From Cyprinodon diabolis (Eukaryota > Chordata > Actinopteri > Cyprinodontiformes > Cyprinodontidae), in contig CM060071.1 in the NCBI GenBank assembly GCA_030533445.1, positions 992,001 to 1,056,000 of the forward strand: a DNA stretch of 64,000 nucleotides. Direction: 5' to 3'. Under the pieces are notes generated by a model. It ran no database searches. It was not told the DNA's origin and saw nothing but the letters and a program-made list of their open reading frames with translations. A program made the translations under genes and the position numbers. Below, in pieces: positions 62,792 through 64,000 of this stretch. Position 1 is the first letter of the stretch, and each line of letters opens with the position of its first letter.

Positions 62792-64000
62792 GCTGCCGAC
62801 AGAGCCTGACATCGGAGTGGCGACATCGGAGTGGCTGATGGTGCCCGCTGCTGCCGACAGAGCCTGACATTGCAGTGGCTGATCGTGCCCGCTGCTGCCG
62901 ACAGAGCCTGACATCGGAGTGGCGACATCGGAGTGGCTGATGGTGCCCGCTGCTGACGACAGAGCCTGACATCGGAGTGGCTGATGTGGCTACTGCTGAC
63001 GACAGAGCCTGACATCGGAGTGGCTTATGTGGCTACTGCTGACGACAGAGCCTGACATCGGAGTGGCTGATGTTGGCTACTGCTGCCGGCAGAGCCTGAC
63101 ATCGGAGTGGCTGATGTGGCTACTGCTGACGACAGAGCCTGACATCGGAGTGGCTTATGTGGCTACTGCTGACGACAGAGCCTGACATCGGAGTGGTTGA
63201 TGTTGGCTACTGCTGCCGGCAGAGCCTGACATCGGAGTGGCTGATGTGGCTACTGCTGATGACAGAGCCTGACATCGGAGTGGCTGATGGTGCCCACTGC
63301 TGCCGACAGAGCCTGACATCGGAGTGGCTGATGGTGGCTACTGCTGCTGACAGAGCCTGACATCGGAGTTTCTGATGTGGCTACTGCTGACGACAGAGCC
63401 TGACATAGGAGTGGCTGATGTTGGCTACTGCTGCCGGCAGAGCCTGACATCGGAGTGGCTGATGTGGCTACTGCTGACGACAGAGCCTGACATCGGAGTG
63501 GCTTATGTGGCTACTGCTGACGACAGAGCCTGACATCGGAGTGGCTGATGTTGGCTACTGCTGCCGGCAGAGCCTGACATCGGAGTGGCTGATGTGGCTA
63601 CTGCTGACGACAGAGCCTAACATCGGAGTGGCTGATGGTGCCCGCTGCTGCCGACAGAGCCTGACATCGGAGTGGCTGATGGTGCCCGCTGCTGCCTGCA
63701 GAGCCTGACATCGGAGTGGCTGATGGTGGCTACTGCTGCCGACAGAGCTTGACATCGGAGTGGCTGATGGTGGCTACTGCTGACGACAGAGCTTGACATC
63801 GGAGTGGCTGATGGTGGCTACTGCTGACGACAGAGCCTGACATCGGAGTGGCTGATGTTGGCTACTGCTGCCGGCAGAGCCTGACATCGGAGTGGCTGAT
63901 GTGGCTACTGCTGACGACAAAGCCTAACATCGGAGTGGCTGATGGTGCCCGCTGCTGCCGACAGAGCCTGACATCGGAGTGGCTGATGGTGGCTACTGCT
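62792..64000. repeat. Duplication E5, right copy, cut by window end (array B)
   Basis: The partner of 61000-62208, still matching when the window ends. A private change is CGACAAAGCCTAAC at 63917 where the left copy has CGACAGAGCCTAAC. Confidence 0.87.

Larger units (their letters stand above)
38520..64000. repeat. Satellite array B: 43-45-bp tandem unit
   Basis: The whole interval is head-to-tail copies of a GC-rich unit (about 61 percent in the common form). The unit begins GAGCCTGACATCGGAGTGG, continues with one of TGATGGTGGC, TGATGTTGGC, TGATGTGGC or TTATGTGGC, then TACTGCTG or CCGCTGCTG, then CCGACA, CCGGCA or ACGACA. TGATGTGG and TTATGTGG units are 43 bp, TGATGGTGG and TGATGTTGG units 44 bp, and units with an extra C (GAGCCCTGAC) 45 bp. 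About 580 copies fit. All share one orientation and no foreign insertion was seen. The array is cut by the gap on the left and the window edge on the right. The satellite family was not recognised. Confidence 0.98.

Noticed and set aside
1..64000. Telomeric or subtelomeric repeats
   Set aside because: No TTAGGG-type or other short G-rich telomere arrays were seen; both units are unlike known telomere motifs.
38520..64000. CTG/CAG trinucleotide expansion in array B
   Set aside because: CTGCTG runs are only two or three triplets per unit, fixed within the 44-bp period, with no pure run.

Overview
This window contains no recognisable gene. It is two unrelated-looking satellite arrays separated by an assembly gap of exactly 500 Ns. 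Positions 1-38019 are a head-to-tail array of a 17-bp monomer (typical forms AGAGCCCGTTATAAACC and AAAGCCGGTTATAAACC, often alternating as a 34-bp dimer), roughly 2,200 copies. Positions 38520-64000 are a head-to-tail array of a 43-45-bp, GC-rich unit that starts GAGCCTGACATCGGAGTGG, roughly 580 copies. Both arrays run off the window edge and into the gap without decaying, so no true array boundary is visible.

Both arrays have nested higher-order structure, shown here by matching rare variant monomers at constant offsets. In the 17-bp array there is a ~2.15-kb higher-order repeat (HOR) opening with a TCCCGCAAT marker, a ~4.5-kb duplication at offset ~5.93-6.04 kb, a tandem 1,785-bp HOR at 20427-23996, a ~1-kb tandem HOR near 24-26 kb, and a near-identical duplication of at least 4.6 kb at offset 10,354 whose right copy runs into the gap. 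In the 44-bp array there are a 13.1-kb-offset duplication whose left copy starts at the gap, and tandem or near-tandem blocks at 440, 567, 1,267, 1,792, 2,099 and 2,452 bp, among others.

The organism is a eukaryote with large satellite blocks. The species and satellite families were not identified. Many variants are what deamination of methylated CpG would produce (CCCG to CCTG or CCCA; ATCGG to ATTGG or ATCAG), which fits a CpG-methylating genome such as a vertebrate, but this is inference. The 500-N gap is typical of Hi-C or scaffold placeholder gaps, so adjacency of the two satellites is not proven.

Open reading frames occur on the minus strand of the second array. They follow from unit composition and indels that rotate the frame, and are not annotated as genes. 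No transposon, RNA gene, CRISPR array or unique-sequence island was seen in either array. Coordinates of HOR edges are by eye, usually good to one or two monomers.
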